Shown: one piece after another, positions 25,862 through 32,497 of the stretch
Position numbering within the stretch: position 1 is the first letter of the stretch
How the letters are laid out: each line of letters begins with the position of its first letter
Assembly: GCA_963922535.1 (NCBI GenBank)
Contig: CAWUIN010000024.1
Span: forward strand, 1-32,497
Direction of reading: 5' to 3'
Source of the DNA: Tectiglobus sp963922535
GTDB taxonomy: Bacteria > Pseudomonadota > Alphaproteobacteria > Rhizobiales > Hyphomicrobiaceae
Length of the DNA: 32,497 nucleotides
Translations under genes and position numbers: made by a program
The notes under the pieces: generated by a model
The model's database searches: none
Told to the model about the DNA's origin: nothing
Seen by the model: the letters and a program-made list of their open reading frames with translations, nothing else

Positions 25862-26989
25862 ATGTGGCGACGCATATCGAATATTTACTGGCTCGGCACC
25901 AAAGAAGTCCGCACTGCGTTGCGCGACTTTATCATGGTGGCGCTCATTCTCTGGGCCTTTGGTCCAGGCATCACCGAGCGTGCCCGCGCGTTGAAAGACA
26001 ATGTGATGAACGCCAGCGTCGCCTTCGTCGATGAAGATCGCTCAGCCTTGTCTCGCTCACTGATGGCAGCCGTTCTGCCGCCGCATTTTCAGCCCGCGGT
26101 GCGCATCGAGGCCCATGAGATGAATCGCGCCATCGACAAAAGCCACTACACGTTCATTGTTGTGATCCCGCCGCGCTTCGAGGCCCGGATCCGTGAAGGC
26201 CTGCAGCCTGAAATTCAACTCAACATTGATGCGACGGCAATCATACCGGCCGCCACAGGTGCAGGCTATCTGCAGGAAATCCTGCTGCAGGAAGTCGCCC
26301 GTTATGCCCGAAGGCTTGATGCAGCCAGCGTGGCGCCGGTTGATCTCATAACCCGACGCGCGTTTAACGCTAACAGCAATCATATATGGTTCCAGGCGGT
26401 GGTTGCGCTGCTCGATCAGCTTTCATTACTCACAATCGCTCTGACGGGTGCCGCACTGCTGCGTGAACGCGAGCACGGCACGATCGAGCATCTGCTTGTC
26501 ATGCCATTGTCGGCCTTCGAAATCGCAATGGCGAAAGTAATGGCCAGCGGGCTCATTATTCTGGCTGCATTTTCGGTGTCGCTGATCGTGGTCGTCGAGC
26601 TATGGCTTGGGGTGCCGATCGCCGGATCACGGATGCTATTGATTTTCGGAACCGTCCTTTACCTCTTCTCAGCAGCAGCAATCGGTGTCTTGCTTGGCAC
26701 AATTGCGCGCACAATGGCCCAGTTCGCGCTTTTATTGTTGATGGCGATCATGCCAATTATGATGCTGTCGGGCGGCATGACGCCGATTGAAAGCCAGCCT
26801 GACTGGTTGCAGCCGCTGACCAATCTGCTGCCATCGCGCCACTATATGTCTTATGCTCTGGCGATCATTTTTCGTGGCGCCGGTATCGCCGAGGTATGGC
26901 ATGAGTTTCTGGCGGTGGCTGTGCTTGGTACGCTGTTTCTCGCCAGCAGCATCCTCCTCTTCCGCCGCTCCATCAGCGTCGGCCGGTAA
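25862..26989 (+). CDS. ABC-2 type permease (YhhJ-like)
   Basis: A 375-residue membrane subunit of an ABC exporter. Layout: one helix near the N-terminus (about 23-37), a large extracytoplasmic domain (about 40-175; ASVAFVDEDRSALSRSL is typical), and five helices in the C-terminal half (about 180-205, 225-250, 255-280, 285-305 and 350-370). LLREREHGTIEHLLVMPLSAFEI is the cytoplasmic coupling sequence, and LPSRHYMSYALAIIFRGAG is the family C-terminal motif. YhhJ-type proteins work with an ATPase and an HlyD-like periplasmic adaptor encoded next to them. Neither is present here; the upstream neighbour is radC (15-base gap). The substrate is unknown. Confidence 0.9.
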   Translation: MWRRISNIYWLGTKEVRTALRDFIMVALILWAFGPGITERARALKDNVMNASVAFVDEDRSALSRSLMAAVLPPHFQPAVRIEAHEMNRAIDKSHYTFIVVIPPRFEARIREGLQPEIQLNIDATAIIPAATGAGYLQEILLQEVARYARRLDAASVAPVDLITRRAFNANSNHIWFQAVVALLDQLSLLTIALTGAALLREREHGTIEHLLVMPLSAFEIAMAKVMASGLIILAAFSVSLIVVVELWLGVPIAGSRMLLIFGTVLYLFSAAAIGVLLGTIARTMAQFALLLLMAIMPIMMLSGGMTPIESQPDWLQPLTNLLPSRHYMSYALAIIFRGAGIAEVWHEFLAVAVLGTLFLASSILLFRRSISVGR

Positions 26990-27071
26990 TCTGGCCTTTG
27001 AAGCAAGACAAGTGAGGCATCATGCTGAACCGTAAAAGCCTTAACTCAGGCCATATCGTCAATTAGCATCG

Positions 27072-27101
27072 CGAGAGCTGATTCCACCAAACCGGCTCTC
27101 G
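27072..27101 (+). terminator. Hairpin after the permease gene
   Basis: CGAGAGC (27072-27078) pairs with GCTCTCG (27095-27101) around 16 bases. A 14-codon frame with a GAGG site (ATG 27022 to TAG 27066) ends just before it, which could be chance or a leader peptide. No T-run follows. Confidence 0.4.
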
Positions 27102-27238
27102 TATCGCGCAACTAGCCACGTCCTGACATACAAATTTTATGATAATAATGAATAAAACGGTGTAATATCAGGCGGCTTCGCGCTATAATAATTTACATAG
27201 CAGTGTGTGGTTGTGTGATTGCCCCAAGGCGAGTTTGA

Positions 27239-27715
27239 ATGAGACTTTCAAAGCAGACATCAGATGCAATTCAGATCCTGTGTCACTGCTATCGCCAGGA
27301 TGATAATCTCTCCAAGGTTGGGAATATCGCACAGGCACTTGGCTTCACCAAACAGATGACTTTCAAGCTTGTCAAAATACTCAATCAAAGTGGTTTTATC
27401 GAAACAGCGCGTGGCCCCCATGGCGGAATAAAGATTTCTGAAATGGCAAAGACTGCAACAGTCGGCGCCATTGTTCGTGAGCTGGAAAAGAAACCAATCA
27501 TCAAACAGGCAGAGCAAGATACTGCTTTGCTCAACGTTTATATAGATGAAGCATTCGAAGCATTTCTAGAAGTTCTCGATCAGCACGCGCTCGCAGATAT
27601 GGTAACCTGTGGCAAGACTGCTGACAGCCCTGAAAACAGGGAGAAATCTGAGCGCAAGGAAATGCCGGCAAGCATAAATGATGTAAGGTTTGAGCAAAGA
27701 ACAACGCCTGCCTGA
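27239..27715 (+). CDS. Rrf2-family transcriptional regulator
   Basis: The 158-residue protein has the winged helix typical of Rrf2 (NIAQALGFTKQMTFKLVKIL, then SGFIETARGPHGGIKIS) and the following TVGAIVRELEK. Known members such as IscR, NsrR and RirA hold an iron-sulfur cluster through three cysteines after this point. Here that stretch has none; the only cysteines are two near residues 15-17 and one at about residue 122. It is therefore unlikely to bind the cluster in the standard way, and could be cluster-free like CymR. The C-terminal 35 residues are polar and probably disordered. AAGGCGAG precedes ATG 27239. Its targets are not evident; the gene stands alone. Confidence 0.85.
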   Translation: MRLSKQTSDAIQILCHCYRQDDNLSKVGNIAQALGFTKQMTFKLVKILNQSGFIETARGPHGGIKISEMAKTATVGAIVRELEKKPIIKQAEQDTALLNVYIDEAFEAFLEVLDQHALADMVTCGKTADSPENREKSERKEMPASINDVRFEQRTTPA

Positions 27716-27962
27716 GTTGGAATTTTTTGTTTGAGGCAGGTACCTCTATTGCTAATCAGCCTGAAGAATAAGAAGTCTTTTGTTCTGGATGCAGGCTGGA
27801 CTGGATTATAGCAACGATCGACAGGAGCTGGATTAAAACAGCACCCGCAGAGGCTTTTGTGATTTGCATAACAAGTCCTGCAGAATAAATAATATAAGTG
27901 GGACATTTACACACAGATATATACAAGCATAATTCGACTTTTACAGGTTGGGGGGAACCAAA

Positions 27963-28541
27963 ATGGTAAAAAGATACAGCCTTGCGTTGTTTACATTCTG
28001 CATCATGATTTTGACGGCGTTCGTTATTAATTTTGCAACCTGGACAAACGCCGTCGGCCAAGCATCCCAGAGGCAAGTATCCCAGAGTAAAGATAATGGC
28101 CTGGCCCAGCCGACCAGAATTACAGCAAACTACTGGCTCATTAAATCCCTGGCTTTGAGAACTCTGGCTTGCATGTGTGCAAATCAATATCCATTTGGTC
28201 TGGGTGCCGGTCAAGGCGCAGACTTCACATTCAGAATAATCAGAAACAACAATAATGAGGAGAGCGCGATTCATTCCGTATGCGTCAAAAAAAATCAAGA
28301 GCGGGATAAACGCGTCCTCGGGCACATCACACTACCCTTGATAAAAGACAATGAAATCATCGTCACAACACCGGGCGACGATCGCCACAATCCAGGCGCG
28401 GCTGTACTGCGTGAAACGCTGAAAGGCGCACTCCTCATACCATTTAAAAGACAGGGTTATCGCCTTAGCCAATGCCCAACAGACCATAAACTTTATCAGG
28501 GTTTGAATTGGGCGGAACCTATACGATGGCCTGCAATGTAG
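27963..28541 (+). CDS. Putative exported protein of unknown function
   Basis: ATG 27963 follows a purine-rich GGGGGGAAC ribosome site. The 192-residue product starts MVKRYSLALFTFCIMILTAF, a good signal peptide or anchor. The remainder is soluble, with five cysteines (LACMCANQY among them) and strands such as DFTFRIIRNNN and IIVTTPGDD. No family was recognised. The base composition is more A/T-rich than that of its neighbours, and an opposing open frame (27756-28325, minus) overlaps it, so the call depends on the signal peptide and ribosome site. A hairpin at 28727-28751 is a possible terminator. Confidence 0.5.
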   Translation: MVKRYSLALFTFCIMILTAFVINFATWTNAVGQASQRQVSQSKDNGLAQPTRITANYWLIKSLALRTLACMCANQYPFGLGAGQGADFTFRIIRNNNNEESAIHSVCVKKNQERDKRVLGHITLPLIKDNEIIVTTPGDDRHNPGAAVLRETLKGALLIPFKRQGYRLSQCPTDHKLYQGLNWAEPIRWPAM

Positions 28542-28726
28542 ACGGTATTATCACGCGTGGTCTGTATCAGTTACAATGTCGGGTTAAGCACGATAACCGG
28601 AACTTCACATAAAGGTTTCTCATTTCGAACGCACCGGCTATTTAGTCCATTGAATGAAGGACTACTGAGACCTGCCACATAATCAAGCCAGGTCAGCGCT
28701 TCGCTACACATTCGGGCTCAGTCTAC

Positions 28727-28751
28727 TGGGCCGTTAGGCTTTGTCGGCCCA
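28727..28751 (+). terminator. Hairpin in the gap before fpr
   Basis: TGGGCCG and CGGCCCA, seven perfect pairs, around an 11-base loop. Located 186 bases after the exported-protein gene and just before the palindromic element. The rest of 28542-28760 shows nothing else. Confidence 0.45.
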
Positions 28752-28760
28752 AAAGGCACG

Positions 28761-28876
28761 CGGCTTTTAGGACGCCCACCAAAATAAATGCTTCAATTTT
28801 CCGAGCCAAAGCCTCATATTGCGGACTATTTCTCACTAAAATCGAAGCATTTATTTTAGTGAGAACCCGTAGTCGG
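28761..28876 (+). repeat. Palindromic intergenic element, copy 3
   Basis: Arms are AATAAATGCTTCAATTTT (28783-28800) and AAAATCGAAGCATTTATT (28838-28855), with compensating changes in both arms relative to copy 4 (CGCTTC/GAAGCG versus TGCTTC/GAAGCA). The centre CCGAGCCAAAGCCTCATATT differs from copy 4 in one base over this stretch. It ends about 50 bases before the fpr start. Confidence 0.88.
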
Positions 28877-28927
28877 CACAATCTATATTACAACCACAAA
28901 ACATCGCATAAACCGGAGACCAGCATC

Positions 28928-29701
28928 ATGAGCGGGTATTATCACGAGACGGTTCTGGATGTTCACCATTGGACCGATAAACTGTTCAGCTTTACGACAA
29001 CGCGAAATCAGGCGTTCCGCTACGAGAACGGCCAGTTTGCGATGATCGGGATTGAGGTTGACGGCAAACCTCTGGTGCGGGCTTATTCAATGGTTAGCCC
29101 GAACTACGAAGAACGGCTGGAATGGCTATCGATCAAAGTGCCCGATGGGCCACTAACCTCACGGCTGCAGAATATCCAGGCGGGCGATGCGATCCTGGTC
29201 AGCAAAAAGCCTGTCGGCACTTTGATCATCGACAACCTGTTGCCCGGCAGGAGGCTTTATCTCTTGAGCACCGGCACCGGGCTCGCGCCATTTATGAGCA
29301 TTATCCGCGATCCCGAAACCTATGAGCGTTTTGATCATATCGTGCTGGTGCATGGCTGTCGCTACACCGCCGAATTAGCCTATACAGCACGCATTACCGA
29401 GGAAATGCCAAACGACGAATTCTTCGGTGAACTGGTGCGCGAAAAGCTGATCTATTATCCGACGGTAACGCGTGAACCGTTTGTACATTGCGGCCGCGTG
29501 ACGGATCTGATCACCTCTGGCAAGCTGTTTGCCGATATCGGCCTGCCGGAACTCAACGGCGAAGAAGACCGTGTGATGCTGTGCGGCAATCCTAACTTGA
29601 TCGTCGATATGAGAAAAATTCTTGAGGACTACGGTCTTAGCGAAGGTAGTAACAACCGTCCCGGGCAATACGTGATCGAAAGAGCCTTCGTCGAGAAATA
29701 A
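28928..29701 (+). CDS. fpr: Ferredoxin-NADP(+) reductase
   Basis: This FAD enzyme moves electrons between NADP(H) and ferredoxin or flavodoxin. The 257-residue length from ATG 28928 (GGAG upstream) is that of bacterial subclass I reductases. FAD binding is shown by RAYSMVSPN (51-59), NADP binding by STGTGLAPFMSI and VHGCR, and GNPNLI lies near the C-terminus. The AFVEK end is characteristic of the alphaproteobacterial/Azotobacter type. In rhizobia and relatives fpr is often under oxidative-stress or iron control; here a copy of the palindromic element sits in its leader. It converges with the hydrolase gene. Confidence 0.95.
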   Translation: MSGYYHETVLDVHHWTDKLFSFTTTRNQAFRYENGQFAMIGIEVDGKPLVRAYSMVSPNYEERLEWLSIKVPDGPLTSRLQNIQAGDAILVSKKPVGTLIIDNLLPGRRLYLLSTGTGLAPFMSIIRDPETYERFDHIVLVHGCRYTAELAYTARITEEMPNDEFFGELVREKLIYYPTVTREPFVHCGRVTDLITSGKLFADIGLPELNGEEDRVMLCGNPNLIVDMRKILEDYGLSEGSNNRPGQYVIERAFVEK

Positions 29702-29739
29702 GATGTTATATGCCGCCAGAAAACGGCCTTCAAACGGCC

Positions 29740-30816
29740 CTACTGTGCGCTTAATCCAAGTTCATCGCGCTTGGTGAGCGGCGCGAGATAATGCGCCAGC
29801 GTCTCCTCGTCGACTGCATCCAGCGTTGGCAGTGTCCATTTAGGTGCCTTGTCCTTGTCGATCAAAAGCGCCCTGACGCCTTCCAGAAATTCACTGCTTT
29901 CATAAAGACGTGTTGTCAGGCGATACTCAAGGTTAAGCGAATCTTCAAGTGCCCTGGCTTTTTGGCGTACCTGGCGGATGCCGGCAAGCGTCAGCTTTAA
30001 TGCGAGCGGTGAGCGAACGGATAAAACCTTGCAGGCGTGTTCAGTCCAATCCGCGGTACTTGCCTCCAGTGCGGCCTTGATGTCCTCCACCGTCGGAGCG
30101 GCAAAGATGCGATCGATCTCATCCTGGCGACTGGCATGCACAGCAGGCGGCGGGGCGGACGCGAAAGCTGCAACGCTAACACCGATCGGATCACCTTCAG
30201 GATCAGCCAACGCAGAAATAAAGGCGTCCTGTTTTTCGCGTGCAATAAAAGTATCGGCAAAATTTGCATAAAGTGCATCGGCTGCCCCCATGCGCTCGCC
30301 AAGCAGGCCAAAATATTCTCCCATATATCCGGGCGCATGCGCCAACAGCCACAGTCCGCCGACGTCTGGGATCAGACCGATCATCGTCTCAGGCATGGCC
30401 AGCATCGAATTATCCGAGACGATGCGATGGCTTCCATGCGCCGACAAGCCGATGCCACCGCCCATGACAATACCATTCATCATCGCCACGTAAGGCTTGG
30501 GATAACGATTGATCATGGCGTTGAGACGATATTCGGCACGCCAGAAGCGTGCGGCCAGATCCCCGCCATCGGCTCTGTTTTTATAAAGCGAAATGACATC
30601 GCCGCCGGCACAAAGTGCCTTGCCACCCGCACCGTCCAGCATGACAAGCTGCACATCCTCGTCGTCGCTCCAGCCGTCAAGCGCTTTTTCAATCGCGACG
30701 ACCTGATCGTGTGTCACGGCGTTGAGTGCTTGAGGACGATTAAGCGTAATCCGTCCCGCCCGGCCTTCCTTACGGATAATGATGTCACTCGCTTGCATAC
30801 CCTCTTGTGTCGTCAT
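29740..30816 (-). CDS. 3-hydroxyisobutyryl-CoA hydrolase (enoyl-CoA hydratase superfamily)
   Basis: This enzyme releases free 3-hydroxyisobutyrate from its CoA thioester in valine breakdown. The 358-residue product is longer than ordinary crotonases, as expected for this group. Superfamily motifs are ITLNRPQALNAV, ALCAGGDVISLY (oxyanion loop) and MNGIVMGGGIGLSAHG. The hydrolase residues are present: Glu143 in MPETMIGLIPD and Asp151 in PDVGG. ATG 30816 with AAGGG upstream is preferred over the open frame to 30888. Some paralogues act as plain enoyl-CoA hydratases, so exact specificity is inferred. With ivd at 2309 it points to branched-chain amino-acid catabolism; the two are not clustered. 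Confidence 0.9.
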   Translation of the reverse strand: MTTQEGMQASDIIIRKEGRAGRITLNRPQALNAVTHDQVVAIEKALDGWSDDEDVQLVMLDGAGGKALCAGGDVISLYKNRADGGDLAARFWRAEYRLNAMINRYPKPYVAMMNGIVMGGGIGLSAHGSHRIVSDNSMLAMPETMIGLIPDVGGLWLLAHAPGYMGEYFGLLGERMGAADALYANFADTFIAREKQDAFISALADPEGDPIGVSVAAFASAPPPAVHASRQDEIDRIFAAPTVEDIKAALEASTADWTEHACKVLSVRSPLALKLTLAGIRQVRQKARALEDSLNLEYRLTTRLYESSEFLEGVRALLIDKDKAPKWTLPTLDAVDEETLAHYLAPLTKRDELGLSAQ

Positions 30817-31101
30817 CCCTTGCCCTTTATCGATGATTTGAGATTTTAAATTTGCAGGACGGAGAAGCAAACTGCAAGAGCATATCATTCCGGCACAAGC
30901 AGCCCCCCCTCAAAAGTCGGGCAGATTGCGACACTTGGCCATCTTTCGCATCCGGCCGGGTGGCCCGTGCAGCGCGATGTGGCGCAAATGCACAAGCAGC
31001 GCCCAAGCCCCCGCCCCCGGGCGAAAGACCTTGGAAACCTGAGTGATCGCTTGGACACGTTTGATTGGCAGGCGCCTGGCCACTGCACCACAAGGAGAGA
31101 C

Positions 31102-31689
31102 ATGAACGCAAAAAGAATTCTGATTACCGGCGATAGTTTTGTCGAGGGGGTTGGCACGGTTCATGGAGGCTGGGCGCAAAAGTTCGCGGTGAAGCCTGGC
31201 TGCGATGCGGAAATTGTCATCAAAGGTATTGGCGGGCAGAATACGGCGGATCTTCTGGCCAGACTTGAGGATGAACTGGCCCTGCAACCAGAAATTGTCG
31301 TCGTCGGGATTGGCACAAATGACAGCCGCTGGCGCCCGAGCATGGACCGTCACGAAATATCACTTGCTGAATTCCGCCGTAACCTTGAGATATTGATTGC
31401 CAGGATCTTAGAGCGTAACGCTATGCCCGTTCTGCTCGGTCTGACCCGCGTTGACGAGGCATTGACCATCCCCTTCAAAGAAGACAAAATCTACCGCAAT
31501 CAGTATCTTGCAGCCTACTCAGATAATATTCGCTATGTAGCGCGTGCGTTGGGCGGGACATTTATCGCCATGCCCGAGCTGGCAAATACGCCGGGCATGC
31601 TGAGCGACGGCCTGCATCCAAGCGAGCCTGGCCATCGCGTTCTACTTGAAGCTGTGCTTGCTGGGTTGTCTCACCTGCGCACGGCTTGA
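31102..31689 (+). CDS. SGNH/GDSL hydrolase
   Basis: A 195-residue esterase-fold protein without a signal peptide, so probably cytoplasmic. All four blocks are visible: GDSF with Ser12, GIGGQNT (Gly), GTND (71-74, Asn), and DGLHPSEPGH with Asp169 and His172. CAAGGAGAG seven bases before ATG 31102 is a strong ribosome site; the frame is open to 30967 but upstream residues are not family-like. The substrate cannot be told from sequence; relatives act on esters of lipids, sugars or acyl-CoA. It is divergent from the hydrolase gene (285-base gap, no other feature seen) and converges with the Cas2-like gene. Confidence 0.88.
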   Translation: MNAKRILITGDSFVEGVGTVHGGWAQKFAVKPGCDAEIVIKGIGGQNTADLLARLEDELALQPEIVVVGIGTNDSRWRPSMDRHEISLAEFRRNLEILIARILERNAMPVLLGLTRVDEALTIPFKEDKIYRNQYLAAYSDNIRYVARALGGTFIAMPELANTPGMLSDGLHPSEPGHRVLLEAVLAGLSHLRTA

Positions 31690-31782
31690 TTGAATTTTGA
31701 CACGGCCAACTCCTCGGACTAGACCGACCGCAAGGCAGAGATGGCCACACACCGCCGTAAAGTTCAATATTTTTCAGTCATG

Positions 31783-32136
31783 TCAACTGGCCAGAGCAAA
31801 ACCTCTGTTTCTGGCCGGTGCTTCAGTAAGTGCCGGAAAGGCAAACACGTTTTCGGCAACGCCGGCGGGCGGGTGTGAACGCTGCTTGAACCAGCGTAAT
31901 TGTGTATTGGCCAGCATGGCTTTGTGTTCGACACACTGTACGAGCAATCCGTCATCTTCATCCAGCAGGTGATGCAGAACGTTTTCTATGTCACCACCTT
32001 CCAGATCGGCTTTGATGTACCAGGTCTGATCGAGTGGACGAGCCCACGATTGACCGAGCATCATAATCGCAGAAGCGATGGCATTCTTGTTATGAGCTGG
32101 CTGTCTTAGATCGTATGAAATTAAAAATGTGCGCAT
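31783..32136 (-). CDS. Stand-alone Cas2/SinR-like protein
   Basis: The 117-residue product starts MRTFLISYDLRQPAHNKNAI, a ferredoxin-like first strand with the Asp of Cas2 and VapD proteins, then TWYIKADLEGGDIENVLHHL and DEDDGLLVQ. Small proteins of this pattern in rhizobia are often named SinR-like or Cas2-like. Cas2 cuts or binds nucleic acid in CRISPR adaptation; VapD is an mRNA endonuclease. There is no cas1 or repeat array in the window, so a CRISPR role is unlikely and the function is unknown. ATG 32136 gives the first strand at the very start. The tail after about residue 90 is Pro/Ala-rich. Confidence 0.65.
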   Translation of the reverse strand: MRTFLISYDLRQPAHNKNAIASAIMMLGQSWARPLDQTWYIKADLEGGDIENVLHHLLDEDDGLLVQCVEHKAMLANTQLRWFKQRSHPPAGVAENVFAFPALTEAPARNRGFALAS

Positions 32137-32174
32137 GGCAAGTCTCATTCTGCTGGACATTCAACGGAGGGAAA

Positions 32175-32276
32175 ATGCAACACGTAACGCAAACTGGAAT
32201 GCAACACAAAACAGGAATACAGAAACGCAATACAAGGGAGATAACATCTTTGCCTGACTTCGAGGCGAGAACTTAA
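32175..32276 (+). CDS. Possible 33-residue protein with an internal repeat
   Basis: ATG 32175 lies behind a near-ideal GGAGG. The frame reads MQHVTQTG-MQHKTGIQKRN, then TREITSLPDFEART and TAA at 32274. The first part repeats MQHxT(Q)TG, owing to a direct DNA repeat AATGCAACAC at 32174 and 32198. It is divergent from the Cas2-like gene with 38 bases between start codons. The strong ribosome site favours translation; the size makes the call tentative. From 32277 to 32407 nothing else is seen. Confidence 0.35.
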   Translation: MQHVTQTGMQHKTGIQKRNTREITSLPDFEART

Positions 32277-32407
32277 AATGAACATTGCATGAGTCGCAGG
32301 TTGAGTCCAGGGTAAGTTCTTTTAATGTTCTTTTATTCCCCTGCTATGTGGATAGCAAGCTATTGGAGATCGTCCTGAAGGCAGACGTGTGCTAATTGAC
32401 GATACAG

Positions 32408-32497
32408 TCTAAGGGTTCCCACCCAAATAAACGCTTCAATTTTCCGAGCCAAAGCCTCATATCGCGGGCTATTTCTCACTAAAATTGAAGCGTTTAT
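32408..32497 (+). repeat. Palindromic intergenic element, copy 4 (cut by window edge)
   Basis: The left edge is TCTAAGGGTTCCC, the arms AAATAAACGCTTCAATTTT (32425-32443) and AAAATTGAAGCGTTTAT (32481-32497), the centre CCGAGCCAAAGCCTCATATC. The arms are perfectly complementary over 17 bases. The right outer flank lies beyond the window. Confidence 0.88.

Noticed and set aside
27756..28325. 189-codon minus-strand frame opposite the exported protein
   Set aside because: No ribosome site or signal sequence and unusual composition; the plus-strand frame has both a ribosome site and a signal peptide.
31783..32136. CRISPR-Cas locus
   Set aside because: The Cas2-like protein stands alone; no cas1, no other cas gene and no regularly spaced repeats were found.

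Overview
The window is chromosomal DNA of an alphaproteobacterium, most likely of the order Hyphomicrobiales (Rhizobiales). The evidence is the rbfA-truB-rpsO-pnp translation/RNA cluster with alphaproteobacterial-type proteins, a circularly permuted two-piece tmRNA gene, a rhizobial-type ferredoxin-NADP reductase, an AapJ-like amino-acid binding protein and a Cas2/SinR-like small protein. Base composition is moderate and gene density is fairly low, with many 250-950 base gaps. No tRNA or rRNA gene, CRISPR array or transposase was found.

Layout, left to right. (1) 1-1906, minus: the 5' part of a long repeat-containing membrane protein that runs off the left edge. (2) 2309-5517, plus: isovaleryl-CoA dehydrogenase, a small isoprenylcysteine-methyltransferase-like membrane protein and an exported coiled-coil protein of unknown function. 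(3) 5635-5970, minus: ssrA, a two-piece tmRNA with tag ANDNYAEPQAVAA. (4) 6207-10845, plus: rbfA, truB, rpsO and pnp, without infB in front of rbfA; a long hairpin lies between rpsO and pnp. (5) 10917-20068, minus: a 1759-residue alpha-2-macroglobulin with an intact thioester motif, a 197-residue unknown protein and an 891-residue unknown membrane protein. (6) 20069-21053: a long gap with one possible tiny gene in front of a perfect hairpin. (7) 21054-24068, plus: two solute-binding proteins (AapJ-like and YejA-like) without their transporters. (8) rlpA (minus), radC and an ABC-2 permease without its ATPase (plus). (9) 27239-28541: an Rrf2-type regulator and an unknown exported protein. (10) fpr (plus), a 3-hydroxyisobutyryl-CoA hydrolase-like enzyme (minus), an SGNH hydrolase (plus), and a Cas2-like protein (minus) divergent from a 33-codon reading frame.

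Two things stand out. First, a palindromic element of about 105-115 bases occurs four times (6763, 17219, 28761, 32408), always between genes; the three copies with a visible gene downstream (truB, the 197-residue protein, fpr) all have the same orientation relative to that gene. It looks like a non-autonomous mobile or REP/MITE-like family that may have placed RNA structure in front of genes. Second, the tmRNA is easy to miss because protein callers see only noise there.

Functionally the window mixes translation and RNA quality control (rbfA, truB, rpsO, pnp, ssrA), branched-chain amino-acid breakdown (ivd and the hydrolase, far apart), envelope defence and cell-wall functions (macroglobulin, rlpA), nutrient uptake and redox (fpr). 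Several multi-gene systems are represented by single members here, which suggests a rearranged and possibly shrinking genome.
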